Of a stretch of 64,000 nt of DNA, positions 40,142-49,717 are shown in pieces. Source of the stretch: Opitutales bacterium (GTDB lineage: Bacteria; Verrucomicrobiota; Verrucomicrobiia; Opitutales; Intestinicryptomonadaceae); assembly GCA_015061945.1 (NCBI GenBank), contig SUVP01000004.1, positions 124,001-188,000 on the forward strand. The letters run 5' to 3'. Each line of letters starts with the position of its first letter. Position 1 is the stretch's first letter. The translations under genes and the position numbers were made by a program. The notes beneath the pieces were generated by a model. The model searched no databases and was not told the origin of the DNA. It was given only the letters and a program-made list of their open reading frames with translations.

Positions 40142-41326
40142 TTCTCGTGCTTTAATTTCGGTTTTCAAAAGCGATTCGTTTTTTTCGGTTGAACGCAAGT
40201 CGAACATTGGTGTTTTGTTTTTATTAAAGGTCGCCAAGACGTATCCAGATATTTGTTTTGAATAAATCGAGTTATATTTATCGAACAATGGACCTCCCTC
40301 TGAAAGCGATGTGTTCAAATATGTAAATCCATTATCCCTCATTTTCGCACATTCCATAAAATAGCCAAATCCACAAATGCACGCACTGCCCTTTTCTAAA
40401 TTAGGTCGCCAAATTCCAGAAAAAATCTTCCGTGTATTGCGATTGCCTGAATTGTACAGTGTCAGCAAATATTTTGATTTTGAATTCGCCATTATTTTTT
40501 CGTACCACCTGAATTGTTCAGAACCCAAGTGGAACATATGGCAAGCCTGATGCCCTGTGCCGACATCTGAAAGATGGCACAAGTCAAGTGCGACAAGCTG
40601 TAAATCAAATTGTGGAATATTCAATGTCCAGCACCATTCCTTTTCGGGCAATACAAAAAATTTGCAGTATGCAGTTGAATCGATGTCGTACACGCAGGTT
40701 GGCAAATTGGGTCGCTTTTTAAATCTACCACGAAATTCCTTATCGTGATTTCCCAAGATTGGCATAAAGATTGTCGAACGGAAAACTGCTGGAGCTTTTT
40801 CTATCAACTGCAAAAATGCGGTGATATCGTCGAGCGGAACAGGGGCAGAATTATTCCTTGTCAAATGCAAGCTTGGGATGTTATCGCCACACGATACAAT
40901 CAAATGTGGGTCGGAAAACTTTTTCAAATTTTCGAGCGGATTAAATTTATCAAACCGCGTGTAGCCGATATTCCCAACAAACGCAACGCACAACTCGCCC
41001 GCTGAACTCGGATAACTTTTGAAAGAATACACAGGTGTTTGTTGCGTACCTGTTTTCACATAATAGTAATAAGTACAGTCTTTTTTGTCCAAAGGAATTT
41101 CTACATGATGCAAATTCTTTGGCTCGGAATTTTTGTCCGATTTCTCTGTAAGATTATTTTTATCGGTGCCATAAAAAACCGTAGAATCGCCTTTTTCTCG
41201 GCTATACCAGCTTATTGCAACACTGTCCGATTTATTCTTTGGATGCGTTATCCAGATATGATTTATTTGTGCGTGCGACAAAGTTGACGTTAACACGCAC
41301 AAAAAACTCAATATACATTTTCTCAT
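40139..41326 (-). CDS. Secreted purple-acid-phosphatase-like protein with degenerate metal site
   Basis: 395 residues: signal peptide (cut near LSHAQ), an Ig/FN3-like domain (about 21-105) as in purple acid phosphatases, and a metallophosphoesterase-like domain (110-370). GDN (D148) and GNHD (193-195) survive. The first motif, usually GDxG, reads VGNIGY (N119); the HH(P) motif reads LTLYNSGN; and the final GHxH motif reads CGFGYF. Most metal ligands are thus missing, so the protein is probably not a phosphatase and may bind ligand only. The ATG overlaps the stop of the large glycosidase gene upstream (ATGA). Confidence 0.75.
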   Translation of the reverse strand: MRKCILSFLCVLTSTLSHAQINHIWITHPKNKSDSVAISWYSREKGDSTVFYGTDKNNLTEKSDKNSEPKNLHHVEIPLDKKDCTYYYYVKTGTQQTPVYSFKSYPSSAGELCVAFVGNIGYTRFDKFNPLENLKKFSDPHLIVSCGDNIPSLHLTRNNSAPVPLDDITAFLQLIEKAPAVFRSTIFMPILGNHDKEFRGRFKKRPNLPTCVYDIDSTAYCKFFVLPEKEWCWTLNIPQFDLQLVALDLCHLSDVGTGHQACHMFHLGSEQFRWYEKIMANSKSKYLLTLYNSGNRNTRKIFSGIWRPNLEKGSACICGFGYFMECAKMRDNGFTYLNTSLSEGGPLFDKYNSIYSKQISGYVLATFNKNKTPMFDLRSTEKNESLLKTEIKARE

Positions 41327-44300
41327 TTTACTTTTGCGATTTCAAAGAATGGTGTTGCTCCATTTGGAAGTTTTGAATTGTCGATTTCAATCTTCATCAC
41401 ACCATCTTCGAACACAAATGGAATCTTTGCACGACGTTCTCCGTTGAGTGCGAGTGGATAAACTTCGTACTTGGCGTTTGGATCAAGACGCAACTCTGCT
41501 CTCATCTTTGATTTCAACAAGAGAATTGGAGCTTTACCAGCACCCTTTGAAATTACTCCGTCTTCAGTAAGCTTCATATCGCTGTTGCTTTCACGAGTTA
41601 CAAACAAGAGCATAAGCCTGTCGCTACTTGAGATAGGTTTTCCGTCGAGCGACACTGCACCGATTGTCGAAGGCGTATCACACGACACAACCTTGAGTGA
41701 TTTGAGTCGCATTATCTGCGGAGTTTTCATCGCAACAATTTCGGTGCAATCTGTTATCACCTTCATAATAATTTTTTTGATATCCATATAGATTTCTTCA
41801 GTATCTGTATGGAAAATTCCTTTGCTTAAATCCGTTTTATTGTCAGGGGAAAGCACACCTTTTTTACGCATATTTTCGACAAACGTTTCGAGATCAAACT
41901 TTGAATCTTTGCTATCGATAACGCTGTGGAACCACGCTTCAGAAAGTACTTCCGAACTACCGACTGGCGATATTGTGAAGTCGGCAGGTTTCACTTTTAC
42001 GTTTTGGACCGCCTTTGGTTGACGTCCGTCAAAAGCAGTTGCATAACCTGTCATCAACATAATTCTCGACTGGAAAGAGCTAACTGCTTTTGTTGCGTTG
42101 TCGTTATTTTTCAAGAAGTCATCAGTGAATTTTATATCGACACGATGTTTTGCTGGCTTTACGTCTCCACGGATGAATGTCGCCGACGAAACTAACTCGC
42201 TCGCCTTTGCAACTGGCGAGTATGCGACCGAGAAAGCACCCAAGCTAGGAAGACCTCCCAACTTTCTGGCTGGCACTGCATCGGAGTGAATTGTTAGCCC
42301 CGAGAAATTTTGATACGCCGAAAGCGGAGCAAAAATTGTTGGGAACTGATAGCGAGACATATTCCAGAAACAGTGGTTATATTCTGTTACAAAGAATGGT
42401 CTATTGTTAATTTTCATCGACGCAATACCACGCCAATAACTTGCCATTCCCGAGATACAATCGCCTTGTCCGCACATTGCATCGCTGTAATTAAAGCTTG
42501 TTGGGTGCGAGTAGTATGCATTTGCAATAACATAATCTGTTGTGCGAGAACGTACACCTATACCATACGAAATAGGACCTAAATTATTTTGAACTTTCAA
42601 ACCTTTGTAACCTGCCTCATCAACGACTTTTTCAGCGAAGTAGACAAAATCTTCAAGATGATCCCAACAGCAACGAGTCCAATCGTCATTGCCTTTTACG
42701 ATACACGGTACTTCATTAAATCTTTTAAAATTGAACTTCTTTTTGAGGTTCTTTTCCCATGCTGAATTCAACTTTGAGATACTTCCACCATAGCGATTTT
42801 TTAACCACTTATGCCACTTGCTCATCACAAGTTTTTTTGTTTCTGGCAAGATTGTATCTTTGGGATGGAACTTTGATGATTCGTCCATACGGCTGAAACA
42901 AATTGCCAACTCGTTGTAATATTCGGCACAGATAAAGACAGGGTCGTCTTTCCATTTCATACCAGTGTATGGATTGTAGTGGTTGAGAACAAACTCTGCA
43001 GTTTTTTTCCAAAGCGAACGGACATGTGGGTCGCCAAATACAGCACGGAGTTTCACGTCGTCTCTGATATAGAACTGATAATCTTTCAGCCCGAGTCTAT
43101 ACCAAACGAGAGTCAAATGAACATACACGCCATTTTTCTTGAGTTCTGCAATCAATCTATCAGCAGTATCGTAGAGAACTTCTCTATCGTAATCCGACAT
43201 ATCGTCTTTTAGAGCCTCAAAAGATATACGAGCCGAATTATAGCCTGTTGCTCTGAAAGATTGTGCGTATCGCTTAATTGCCTCGATACGTTCCGCCATA
43301 GGCATCTTTGCGAAATAAGAAACTGTGTACTCCGAGAATCCCTTAAAGCGTGCGTCTTTATGTGGAGTCTTTTCAAATGCGAGTGTGCCACGTTCCGAGA
43401 GAATTACTCTGCCGTATGAACCAGCTGGCTTGTCGTCAAAGAAAACGGATTGGTCGAGTGCTGAACCTTTCTTGACTTCCATATTGATTGGAATATCGGC
43501 TTTCACCCATTTGCTGTAATCAAATGGTACAATTTCTACGGTTGGCACGCCTTTGGGTGAAGTTGTTGCACCAAGCAAAATAAAGGCGTCGCCAAAGCAA
43601 GATTCTATCTCGATTTTAGCAAGAGAACCGTCGGGAATATCAAAACGCGACAAATACAATTTACCTGTTTTTTTTGCAGGGTCGACATAATAGACAGGCA
43701 AAATATTTGCGTTATAATTGCGTTCATCAGTAAAAAGCCAAGAATCGCGACGGCGTTTGATTGTATATTCTTTTGTTATACCATCAGCCGAAGTCAATTT
43801 CAACTTTGCCACATCCGAGTCTTGCGAATAGCAGTAAAATGAAGTGTGAAGGAGATAAATGTATCTACCTACGATAACTTCTTTCGGCGATATTTCCATT
43901 TTCTTAACGACACTGCGTCGACCTTTTGACGCAAAGACAACCCCGCCCTTGCCGTTATTTTCAGATGGTTGAATCAAATTAAAATTCACCCCACCAAAAT
44001 TTTTTCTCGAATAGTCGAGTTTAGAAAGATTCAAGTTGCTCTTAAAAATTCCAAAATTCGACAAGTTTATATTTGCATATTTTGAGATGTCGAGAGGCGT
44101 TTCGCCTGTCTTGATATTCATTTTTCCGATTGGGCGAATCTTGAAAGTAAACTCGTAAGTTTGCCCTGCTTCAAAATAAAATTTTTGCGTTGCGTATGTC
44201 AAAGACCACGCACGAAGATAATTGTTAGTTTTGCCATTTGGCAAAGTTTCGGTCATAACTTTTGTTGGATAATTTGCCGATGCTGTCCACTTTTTTAAGC

Positions 44301-44688
44301 CGTCGTCAAAGCTTCCATTTTCCAATGGTTTGCCATTCAACTTGAAGTCGTCGTACGCAATAGCATAACACTGGCGAACACCTTTATTAAATTTATGTGC
44401 ACCTGACAAAGTAAACGAAACTTCTCCTGAATCGAGTGCCTTTACTTTGAAACTGACATCTTCCCATGCGTCTGTTTTATTGCGATGTTTAAACCGCACA
44501 ATATCGACAACCGAACCATCGCCGTGCTTTAATTTTCCGACTTGTGCCGACGATGTCTTGTCGACATCTACCACTTCAAAACGCATTTTGGGATTCACAA
44601 TAACCACATACGCTTCTGCATCAAATTTTGATTTTGAATGCACTACAAATGGTAGTACAAAAAGTGCAAGTAATAGTAATTTTTTCAT
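41323..44688 (-). CDS. Large secreted clan GH-A-like glycoside hydrolase
   Basis: 1121 residues. A signal peptide (1-18) is followed by a carbohydrate-binding-like beta sandwich (about 35-190) and further beta domains (200-400). A TIM barrel spans about 440-830: VFICAEYYNEL gives the Asn-Glu pair of clan GH-A (N592, acid/base E593) and FFVTEYNHCF the strand-7 nucleophile (E769). C-terminal beta domains complete it. It shares the sequence around GSALD ... DKPAGSYGRV ... FEK with the next gene upstream, so the two are paralogues. I cannot name the GH family or substrate. It is co-translated with the degenerate phosphatase downstream. Confidence 0.75.
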   Translation of the reverse strand: MKKLLLLALFVLPFVVHSKSKFDAEAYVVIVNPKMRFEVVDVDKTSSAQVGKLKHGDGSVVDIVRFKHRNKTDAWEDVSFKVKALDSGEVSFTLSGAHKFNKGVRQCYAIAYDDFKLNGKPLENGSFDDGLKKWTASANYPTKVMTETLPNGKTNNYLRAWSLTYATQKFYFEAGQTYEFTFKIRPIGKMNIKTGETPLDISKYANINLSNFGIFKSNLNLSKLDYSRKNFGGVNFNLIQPSENNGKGGVVFASKGRRSVVKKMEISPKEVIVGRYIYLLHTSFYCYSQDSDVAKLKLTSADGITKEYTIKRRRDSWLFTDERNYNANILPVYYVDPAKKTGKLYLSRFDIPDGSLAKIEIESCFGDAFILLGATTSPKGVPTVEIVPFDYSKWVKADIPINMEVKKGSALDQSVFFDDKPAGSYGRVILSERGTLAFEKTPHKDARFKGFSEYTVSYFAKMPMAERIEAIKRYAQSFRATGYNSARISFEALKDDMSDYDREVLYDTADRLIAELKKNGVYVHLTLVWYRLGLKDYQFYIRDDVKLRAVFGDPHVRSLWKKTAEFVLNHYNPYTGMKWKDDPVFICAEYYNELAICFSRMDESSKFHPKDTILPETKKLVMSKWHKWLKNRYGGSISKLNSAWEKNLKKKFNFKRFNEVPCIVKGNDDWTRCCWDHLEDFVYFAEKVVDEAGYKGLKVQNNLGPISYGIGVRSRTTDYVIANAYYSHPTSFNYSDAMCGQGDCISGMASYWRGIASMKINNRPFFVTEYNHCFWNMSRYQFPTIFAPLSAYQNFSGLTIHSDAVPARKLGGLPSLGAFSVAYSPVAKASELVSSATFIRGDVKPAKHRVDIKFTDDFLKNNDNATKAVSSFQSRIMLMTGYATAFDGRQPKAVQNVKVKPADFTISPVGSSEVLSEAWFHSVIDSKDSKFDLETFVENMRKKGVLSPDNKTDLSKGIFHTDTEEIYMDIKKIIMKVITDCTEIVAMKTPQIMRLKSLKVVSCDTPSTIGAVSLDGKPISSSDRLMLLFVTRESNSDMKLTEDGVISKGAGKAPILLLKSKMRAELRLDPNAKYEVYPLALNGERRAKIPFVFEDGVMKIEIDNSKLPNGATPFFEIAKVK

Positions 44689-44733
44689 CTGATTTAAGGT
44701 TTAATTGTTAAATGTTCGCCTTGTTAATAAAAG

Positions 44734-44761
44734 AATATAAGTGAATTCTAATTGCAGTCAA
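44734..44761 (-). promoter_or_regulatory. Probable promoter of the 1121-residue glycoside hydrolase gene
   Basis: On the minus strand, TTGACT (44756-44761) and TATATT (44734-44739) are 16 bases apart, about 45 bases before the start codon. It lies in the 107-base gap between the two glycoside hydrolase genes, so the second may be expressed separately. Confidence 0.55.
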
Positions 44762-44795
44762 ACCTGCAAACGCAAAATTTTATTAAACTGTTTAC

Positions 44796-47507
44796 CTATT
44801 TTTGTTCGACAAGTTCAAAAGCAATCGTCTGTCCATATTTGCTGTGTGTAGAAAGCGACAATTTTGCAGTTTCACTATTGCGTACAATCTCGATTTCTCC
44901 AAGTCGTTTGCCAGTTGTATCAAGTGCATAACATTTGAAGTTTTGCAATGGCGATGTTATCTCGATATCGACATCAGCACGCAAGAGAAGATATGGCAAC
45001 GTTCCCGTATTTAAAAATACCGAGAAATCTTTTTTACCCAAAACTTGATTTGTATTCATTTGGTTTGTGATTAACGCAATCACAATTCTTTTGCTCGACG
45101 CCAATGGATTGCCATCAATCGCCGACAAGACAGTTGCCGACCAACCACGAACATTTTTTATTTTTGCAAAATCGCCCGATAGCGACTTACCCTCGTATTG
45201 TGCAAACGCTTCTGTTCTTTTTGATACGGCTTTCCAAGATCCATTTTTTGCGTCGAGGAAAATTTCGCCAGTAGAACTCAAAAAAGTATCGGCTTCTAAA
45301 TCGACTTTGCCTTTACCCAAATTTTCATCTTTTACGATTGTAGCAAACGCAGAATCGTCAAACGCATCGTACGCATTTTTCTTACAATTTGCTGGAACAG
45401 ATTTTTTGTTGTCATACAAAATTGCCGACGCATTCTTCGGGAGCCTACACTTACCCGATTCATTTATAACACCGCCAACTTTGCCGACTAACGCAAGCTT
45501 CGACGCATATGTTGCAACCTTGTACGCTGTTTCAGTCGATCCATAAGAAAGCATATCGGCATTCACAATAATCGGAAAACTGATTTTACTTTCGGCGATG
45601 TCTCGACGCAAATGAATGAGGGAACCCATTTTCATCGATAGCGTGCGAACTGCATCGCCAGCCGATTCAAATGTCGAAAGTGGCACATTTGTTTGTATAT
45701 GTTTTGAGTGATGAGTATAGCAGAAATGCCAAAGCCCATCGATTCCATTCAACGACGCATAAGAGCTAACAAGCAATCCGCCAAGAGCCGATGTCTTGTT
45801 CGGGCGAACATAATCCCACTCTGTAATACAGGACGGCTTGTAATAAAGCGACTTTTGCGGAACGCCCATAATCCTTCCACCATAATCCTTTATAGCATCA
45901 ACTGGTCTTACATAATATGGCTTTGCAAATCTGCCCGTATAGAAAATCGGGTGTCCAGTGTACGAGTGAGAATCGACAATATCGTACATATTTGCCATAG
46001 AATTTTTCAACATATTGTGTCCGTTAGTTTGGTCTGTCAGCAGTAAATTTGGTGCAATATTTTTTATGTATGCTTTCATTTCTGCATAGAACTCGTTGTA
46101 TTTTTCTACGAGGAATAACTGCCAAACAAAACCTTTATCTCTGCCGTTGATTTTTTCAGCGTTTTGGATTTTCCAGTTTTCAAAAATAGGCATAACGATG
46201 TCGCGGTCGAGATGACTACGCACAACAAAATTGTGGGCAGTTGCAATGCTGTCTTCGTTTACGACAGATGCAAACACAAGTGCGGGTTCATCTTTGTATG
46301 CAATACCTGTGAATTGATTTTTATGATTGAGAAAGTTTGAAATAAAACGCTTAAAAGTAGCACGAGCTTTCGGCGAAAAGAAAATCAATGTTTTCATATT
46401 TTCGCCACGATATTTCACGTCGTCGTAATCCGATTTATAGAATTTGCCAGAACCATAGAAGTCCATTGTCATATAGATTCCACGTTTTTTCAGCTCTGCA
46501 AAAAGCAAGTCGAACTGTCTCATATTTTTTGAATTGAGTGTTGCAGAATCGTCTTTTGCTCCACGAAGAATAAACGATGTTTGGTGCAAACGTGCAGTGT
46601 TAAAACCACTTGTTGCGAACTGCTCAACCATCGACATTATCTCGCTATCACTGGCTTTTGTAGCCGTTTGGCAGATGTTAGAGCCATAGAAGCGAACCTT
46701 TTTCTCCGGAGCTTTTTCAAAAACAAAATTTCCTCCTTTAGCTTTTACAAAGCCGTATTTACCTGCTGGTGCGTCCAATAAAAACGAGAAATCTAACGCA
46801 CTTCCTTTTTCGATTGTTCGATACACTTGAATCGGTTTGTAATCGTCGCTTTCTTTTATCACAACTTCATCTCGAAGCGGTGATGGCTTCTTGTTTTTAT
46901 CATAAGAAAAGTCGAGATTGAGCGAGTATTTTTTTTCGCAAAGATTTTTTGCATACATTTTTACAGTCGCATATTTAATCACCTTTTGGCGTATACTTTC
47001 TTCTATTGAAATATTGAGTTCGCCGACTACTTTCAGCTCGCCGAGTTCGGTTTGCACAACAAATTCTTTTGCTCGAAAAGATGAAGATATAAGCTCAATC
47101 ATTTTGCCGTCGGCAAAAACTCTGCCGTCAAACGCATCAATTGCCAAGTGCATTTCAAAAGATGGTTCGGGTCGGCACCAATCTGTAATATCAACTTCGT
47201 CGAACTCTGCTTCTATTCTTGTGGAAGTTGGCGATTTCTTAATCACCTTTATCGACGCATTCATCTTCCCGCCCTTTTGACTATTCATCAAACCTGATAT
47301 GCTATATGAATTTGCTTCGGAATGTTCTTTCGCATTTTTGACAAGTTCAAAAAGTGCCGAATAACGCCATCTAATCAGCATTTCTTGTCCATTAAAAGAC
47401 AATGTACCTTTTGGCTTTACATCAAATACTCCGTAATTTTTTCCGAATGAAGAAAAGGCAAAACTCAAAAATAGGACTAAAAGAGGAAGTGTTTTTAATA
47501 ATCTCAT
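44796..47507 (-). CDS. Secreted clan GH-A-like glycoside hydrolase, paralogue
   Basis: 903 residues: signal peptide (1-22), a beta-rich N-terminal domain to about 230, a linking segment GSALDFSFLLDAPAGKYGFV shared with the 1121-residue neighbour, then a TIM barrel (about 270-620). ALVFASVVNED gives the N417-E418 acid/base pair and SCITEWDYV the nucleophile E563. A C-terminal beta domain follows. Residue patterns fit clan GH-A, similar to proteins annotated only as hypothetical or as GH-like in Verrucomicrobia and Lentisphaerae. Substrate unknown; a complex polysaccharide is likely given the export and gene pairing. Confidence 0.75.
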   Translation of the reverse strand: MRLLKTLPLLVLFLSFAFSSFGKNYGVFDVKPKGTLSFNGQEMLIRWRYSALFELVKNAKEHSEANSYSISGLMNSQKGGKMNASIKVIKKSPTSTRIEAEFDEVDITDWCRPEPSFEMHLAIDAFDGRVFADGKMIELISSSFRAKEFVVQTELGELKVVGELNISIEESIRQKVIKYATVKMYAKNLCEKKYSLNLDFSYDKNKKPSPLRDEVVIKESDDYKPIQVYRTIEKGSALDFSFLLDAPAGKYGFVKAKGGNFVFEKAPEKKVRFYGSNICQTATKASDSEIMSMVEQFATSGFNTARLHQTSFILRGAKDDSATLNSKNMRQFDLLFAELKKRGIYMTMDFYGSGKFYKSDYDDVKYRGENMKTLIFFSPKARATFKRFISNFLNHKNQFTGIAYKDEPALVFASVVNEDSIATAHNFVVRSHLDRDIVMPIFENWKIQNAEKINGRDKGFVWQLFLVEKYNEFYAEMKAYIKNIAPNLLLTDQTNGHNMLKNSMANMYDIVDSHSYTGHPIFYTGRFAKPYYVRPVDAIKDYGGRIMGVPQKSLYYKPSCITEWDYVRPNKTSALGGLLVSSYASLNGIDGLWHFCYTHHSKHIQTNVPLSTFESAGDAVRTLSMKMGSLIHLRRDIAESKISFPIIVNADMLSYGSTETAYKVATYASKLALVGKVGGVINESGKCRLPKNASAILYDNKKSVPANCKKNAYDAFDDSAFATIVKDENLGKGKVDLEADTFLSSTGEIFLDAKNGSWKAVSKRTEAFAQYEGKSLSGDFAKIKNVRGWSATVLSAIDGNPLASSKRIVIALITNQMNTNQVLGKKDFSVFLNTGTLPYLLLRADVDIEITSPLQNFKCYALDTTGKRLGEIEIVRNSETAKLSLSTHSKYGQTIAFELVEQK

Positions 47508-47561
47508 ACGAAAAAAATCGTATACACTTACGCTGATTATACAAACAAAAACAGAAAGATT

Positions 47562-48722
47562 TTAGTCGTTCAAAAGCCAATCGGCAACGCCTTGTTCGGC
47601 TGGAGCTCGCAAAATATTTTTAAGTGTATCGGCATATTCACAGAATGTTTTTCGTGCATCGGCTGTGAGACATTCTTGCATATATTTTGCGATTTTCTCG
47701 GGCGAAGCGTCGAATTGTATAAACTCACGCCACGCTGGCTTATCGAGAATAATATTCGCAATACTCAAGTACTGAATATTTACAAGAGCACGCCCCAAGA
47801 AATATGTAAATGGATTTGCCTTGTAAACGATTGCCCCTGGTATTCCCTCAAGGGAGCAAGATAGCGACATCGTTCCAGAACTCATCATTGCACCCTTCAC
47901 AGAGATTTTTTCTGATCCATTTAGCATCACACGTATACGTTTTGCGACATCTTGATTTTTCGCAAGCACAGCGTCGATTTCATTTTTTATAGCTTGCGTT
48001 GGATATATCACAACACCTCGTTCGTTTGGCAGATAACGCAACGCATTTACCATTATCGGAAATATCCTCGATACTGCGATTGTCCGACTTCCAGAAAGCA
48101 ACAATATTTCGCCATCTTTGTTATACTCGACAGGTGGATTATACGTTTCTTCCAAGAATGGATGTCCGACAAATTTCACAGGCAAAGAAGTGTCGGCATA
48201 GCAATTTGGCTCGAATGGGAAAATCGTCGCAAGCGAGTCAAGTACTTCAGCCATTTTGAATCGGCGACCAGCTTTCCACGCCCAAATTTGCGGACTGATA
48301 TAATAAAAAAGTTTTATATCGCCACCGCCCTTTACACTGACACCTCGTTCTTTCAGCATTTTTGCGAGGTGTAGATTGAAACCTGGGTAATCGACAAAAC
48401 AAACTTTTTTCGGCTTATATTGACATATCCAATCGGCGACAGCTTCAGATAATTTTTTAAAAAATCCGTAATTTTTTATAACTTCAAAAATCCCGACGAC
48501 CGAAAAGCTCGTCATATCGAACAGCAACTGTGCCCCTGCCTTTGCGAGATTTTCTCCGCCAAAAGCACACACACGTAAATCTGGATTTTTTTTCAACGCC
48601 GATGCAATCATACGCGATGCCTGTTCATCGCCCGAATGTTCGCCAGCAATCACAAGGATATCGCATTCTTCACGTTGCGGTGCAGAGAATTTGAACGTAC
48701 GCGTTGAAAGAATATCCGACAT
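47562..48722 (-). CDS. lpxB: Lipid-A-disaccharide synthase
   Basis: 386-residue GT19 glycosyltransferase that joins UDP-diacylglucosamine and lipid X into the lipid A disaccharide. The start ILVIAGEHSGDEQASR, CFVDYPGFNLHLA, YYISPQIWAWK and the C-terminal VYKANPFTYFLGRALVNIQYLSIANIIL are all typical. It shows that the organism makes lipopolysaccharide. Its ATG overlaps the stop of the upstream Gfo/Idh gene (TAATG), so the two are coupled. Confidence 0.95.
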   Translation of the reverse strand: MSDILSTRTFKFSAPQREECDILVIAGEHSGDEQASRMIASALKKNPDLRVCAFGGENLAKAGAQLLFDMTSFSVVGIFEVIKNYGFFKKLSEAVADWICQYKPKKVCFVDYPGFNLHLAKMLKERGVSVKGGGDIKLFYYISPQIWAWKAGRRFKMAEVLDSLATIFPFEPNCYADTSLPVKFVGHPFLEETYNPPVEYNKDGEILLLSGSRTIAVSRIFPIMVNALRYLPNERGVVIYPTQAIKNEIDAVLAKNQDVAKRIRVMLNGSEKISVKGAMMSSGTMSLSCSLEGIPGAIVYKANPFTYFLGRALVNIQYLSIANIILDKPAWREFIQFDASPEKIAKYMQECLTADARKTFCEYADTLKNILRAPAEQGVADWLLND

Positions 48723-49675
48723 TATTTTATCGAACCTTCGGCAATCATTTGCTCACGGATTTGGCGAGTAATTTCAAGTGCCACTTCAAGTGCGGTCTGA
48801 CCAAGCTTTGCGTCGACCTTAGGATTTTTCTTGTTCACAACACAATCTGCAAAACTTGCCAATTCCGATTTCAATGGCTCGTGCTTTTCAATCGGCACTT
48901 CTTCTGGGATAATTTCTGTCATACCCTTGATACGAATGACGTGTCCCTTTTGATTCATATAGTCGAGCGACATATATGTGCCTTGTTGGAAAATTCTAAT
49001 CTCACGAAGTTTTTTCAAGCTAACTCGGCTGACATTGAGATTTGCTACGCATTTATTTTCAAATTGAATTCTCGCATTAGCGATGTCTTCGCTCTTACTC
49101 AAAACGTTCACACCGACTGCTTCGATTTTCTCAACTGGCGAATTTGCCAACTTCAAAATCACACCGATATCGTGAATCATCAAGTCGAGCACAACGCCAA
49201 CTTCTGTTCCACGAGGGTTGAATGGAGCAAGTCTATCGGCTGTTATAAAACGTGGATTATTTACACGTTCTTCCATAAACTCCATAACAGGATTAAAGTG
49301 TTCGATATGCCCAACCTGCACGATAAGATTTTTTTCGCGGGCTTTTTTTACGATACGCTCTGCGTCTTCAACCGATGTGCAAATAGGCTTTTCTATGAGC
49401 AAGTCGCAACCTTGTTCGAGAAGTGGCATTGCAACTTCAGTGTGTCTATCTGTCGGCACGACGACACTAACTGCGTCGCACTCTGCACCGAGTTCCTCGA
49501 TTGAATTGAAAACTTTACAACCGTGTCTTTCTGCGATTTCCTTTGCACGTTCAGGAACACTATCAAAAACACCGACAAGTTCGGTTGAATCAAGTTCTGC
49601 ATAAATTCTGGCGTGGTGTTGACCTAAATACCCGACACCAGCTACACCACAACGAAGTTTTCCATCTTTACTCAT
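48722..49675 (-). CDS. Gfo/Idh/MocA-family oxidoreductase linked to lpxB
   Basis: 317 residues. An N-terminal Rossmann domain (CGVAGVGYLGQHHARIY) with the family EKP motif (LLIEKPICTS, about 93-102) is followed by a C-terminal alpha/beta domain with the conserved DLMIHDIGVI helix. Such genes often sit with lpx genes. One possible role is GnnA-like oxidation of UDP-GlcNAc at C3, which with an aminotransferase gives the 3-amino sugar of amide-linked lipid A. The motif set alone does not prove this. It is translationally coupled to lpxB. Confidence 0.82.
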   Translation of the reverse strand: MSKDGKLRCGVAGVGYLGQHHARIYAELDSTELVGVFDSVPERAKEIAERHGCKVFNSIEELGAECDAVSVVVPTDRHTEVAMPLLEQGCDLLIEKPICTSVEDAERIVKKAREKNLIVQVGHIEHFNPVMEFMEERVNNPRFITADRLAPFNPRGTEVGVVLDLMIHDIGVILKLANSPVEKIEAVGVNVLSKSEDIANARIQFENKCVANLNVSRVSLKKLREIRIFQQGTYMSLDYMNQKGHVIRIKGMTEIIPEEVPIEKHEPLKSELASFADCVVNKKNPKVDAKLGQTALEVALEITRQIREQMIAEGSIK

Positions 49676-49717
49676 ATTTCTTAACCTACTCTAAACATTA
49701 TATATTTCAAGAAAATA

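Noticed and set aside
39993-40265. A 90-codon plus-strand open frame across the tandem repeats
   Set aside because: Its codons come from the repeat array and the antisense of the phosphatase-like gene end; the product is low-complexity and has no ribosome binding site.
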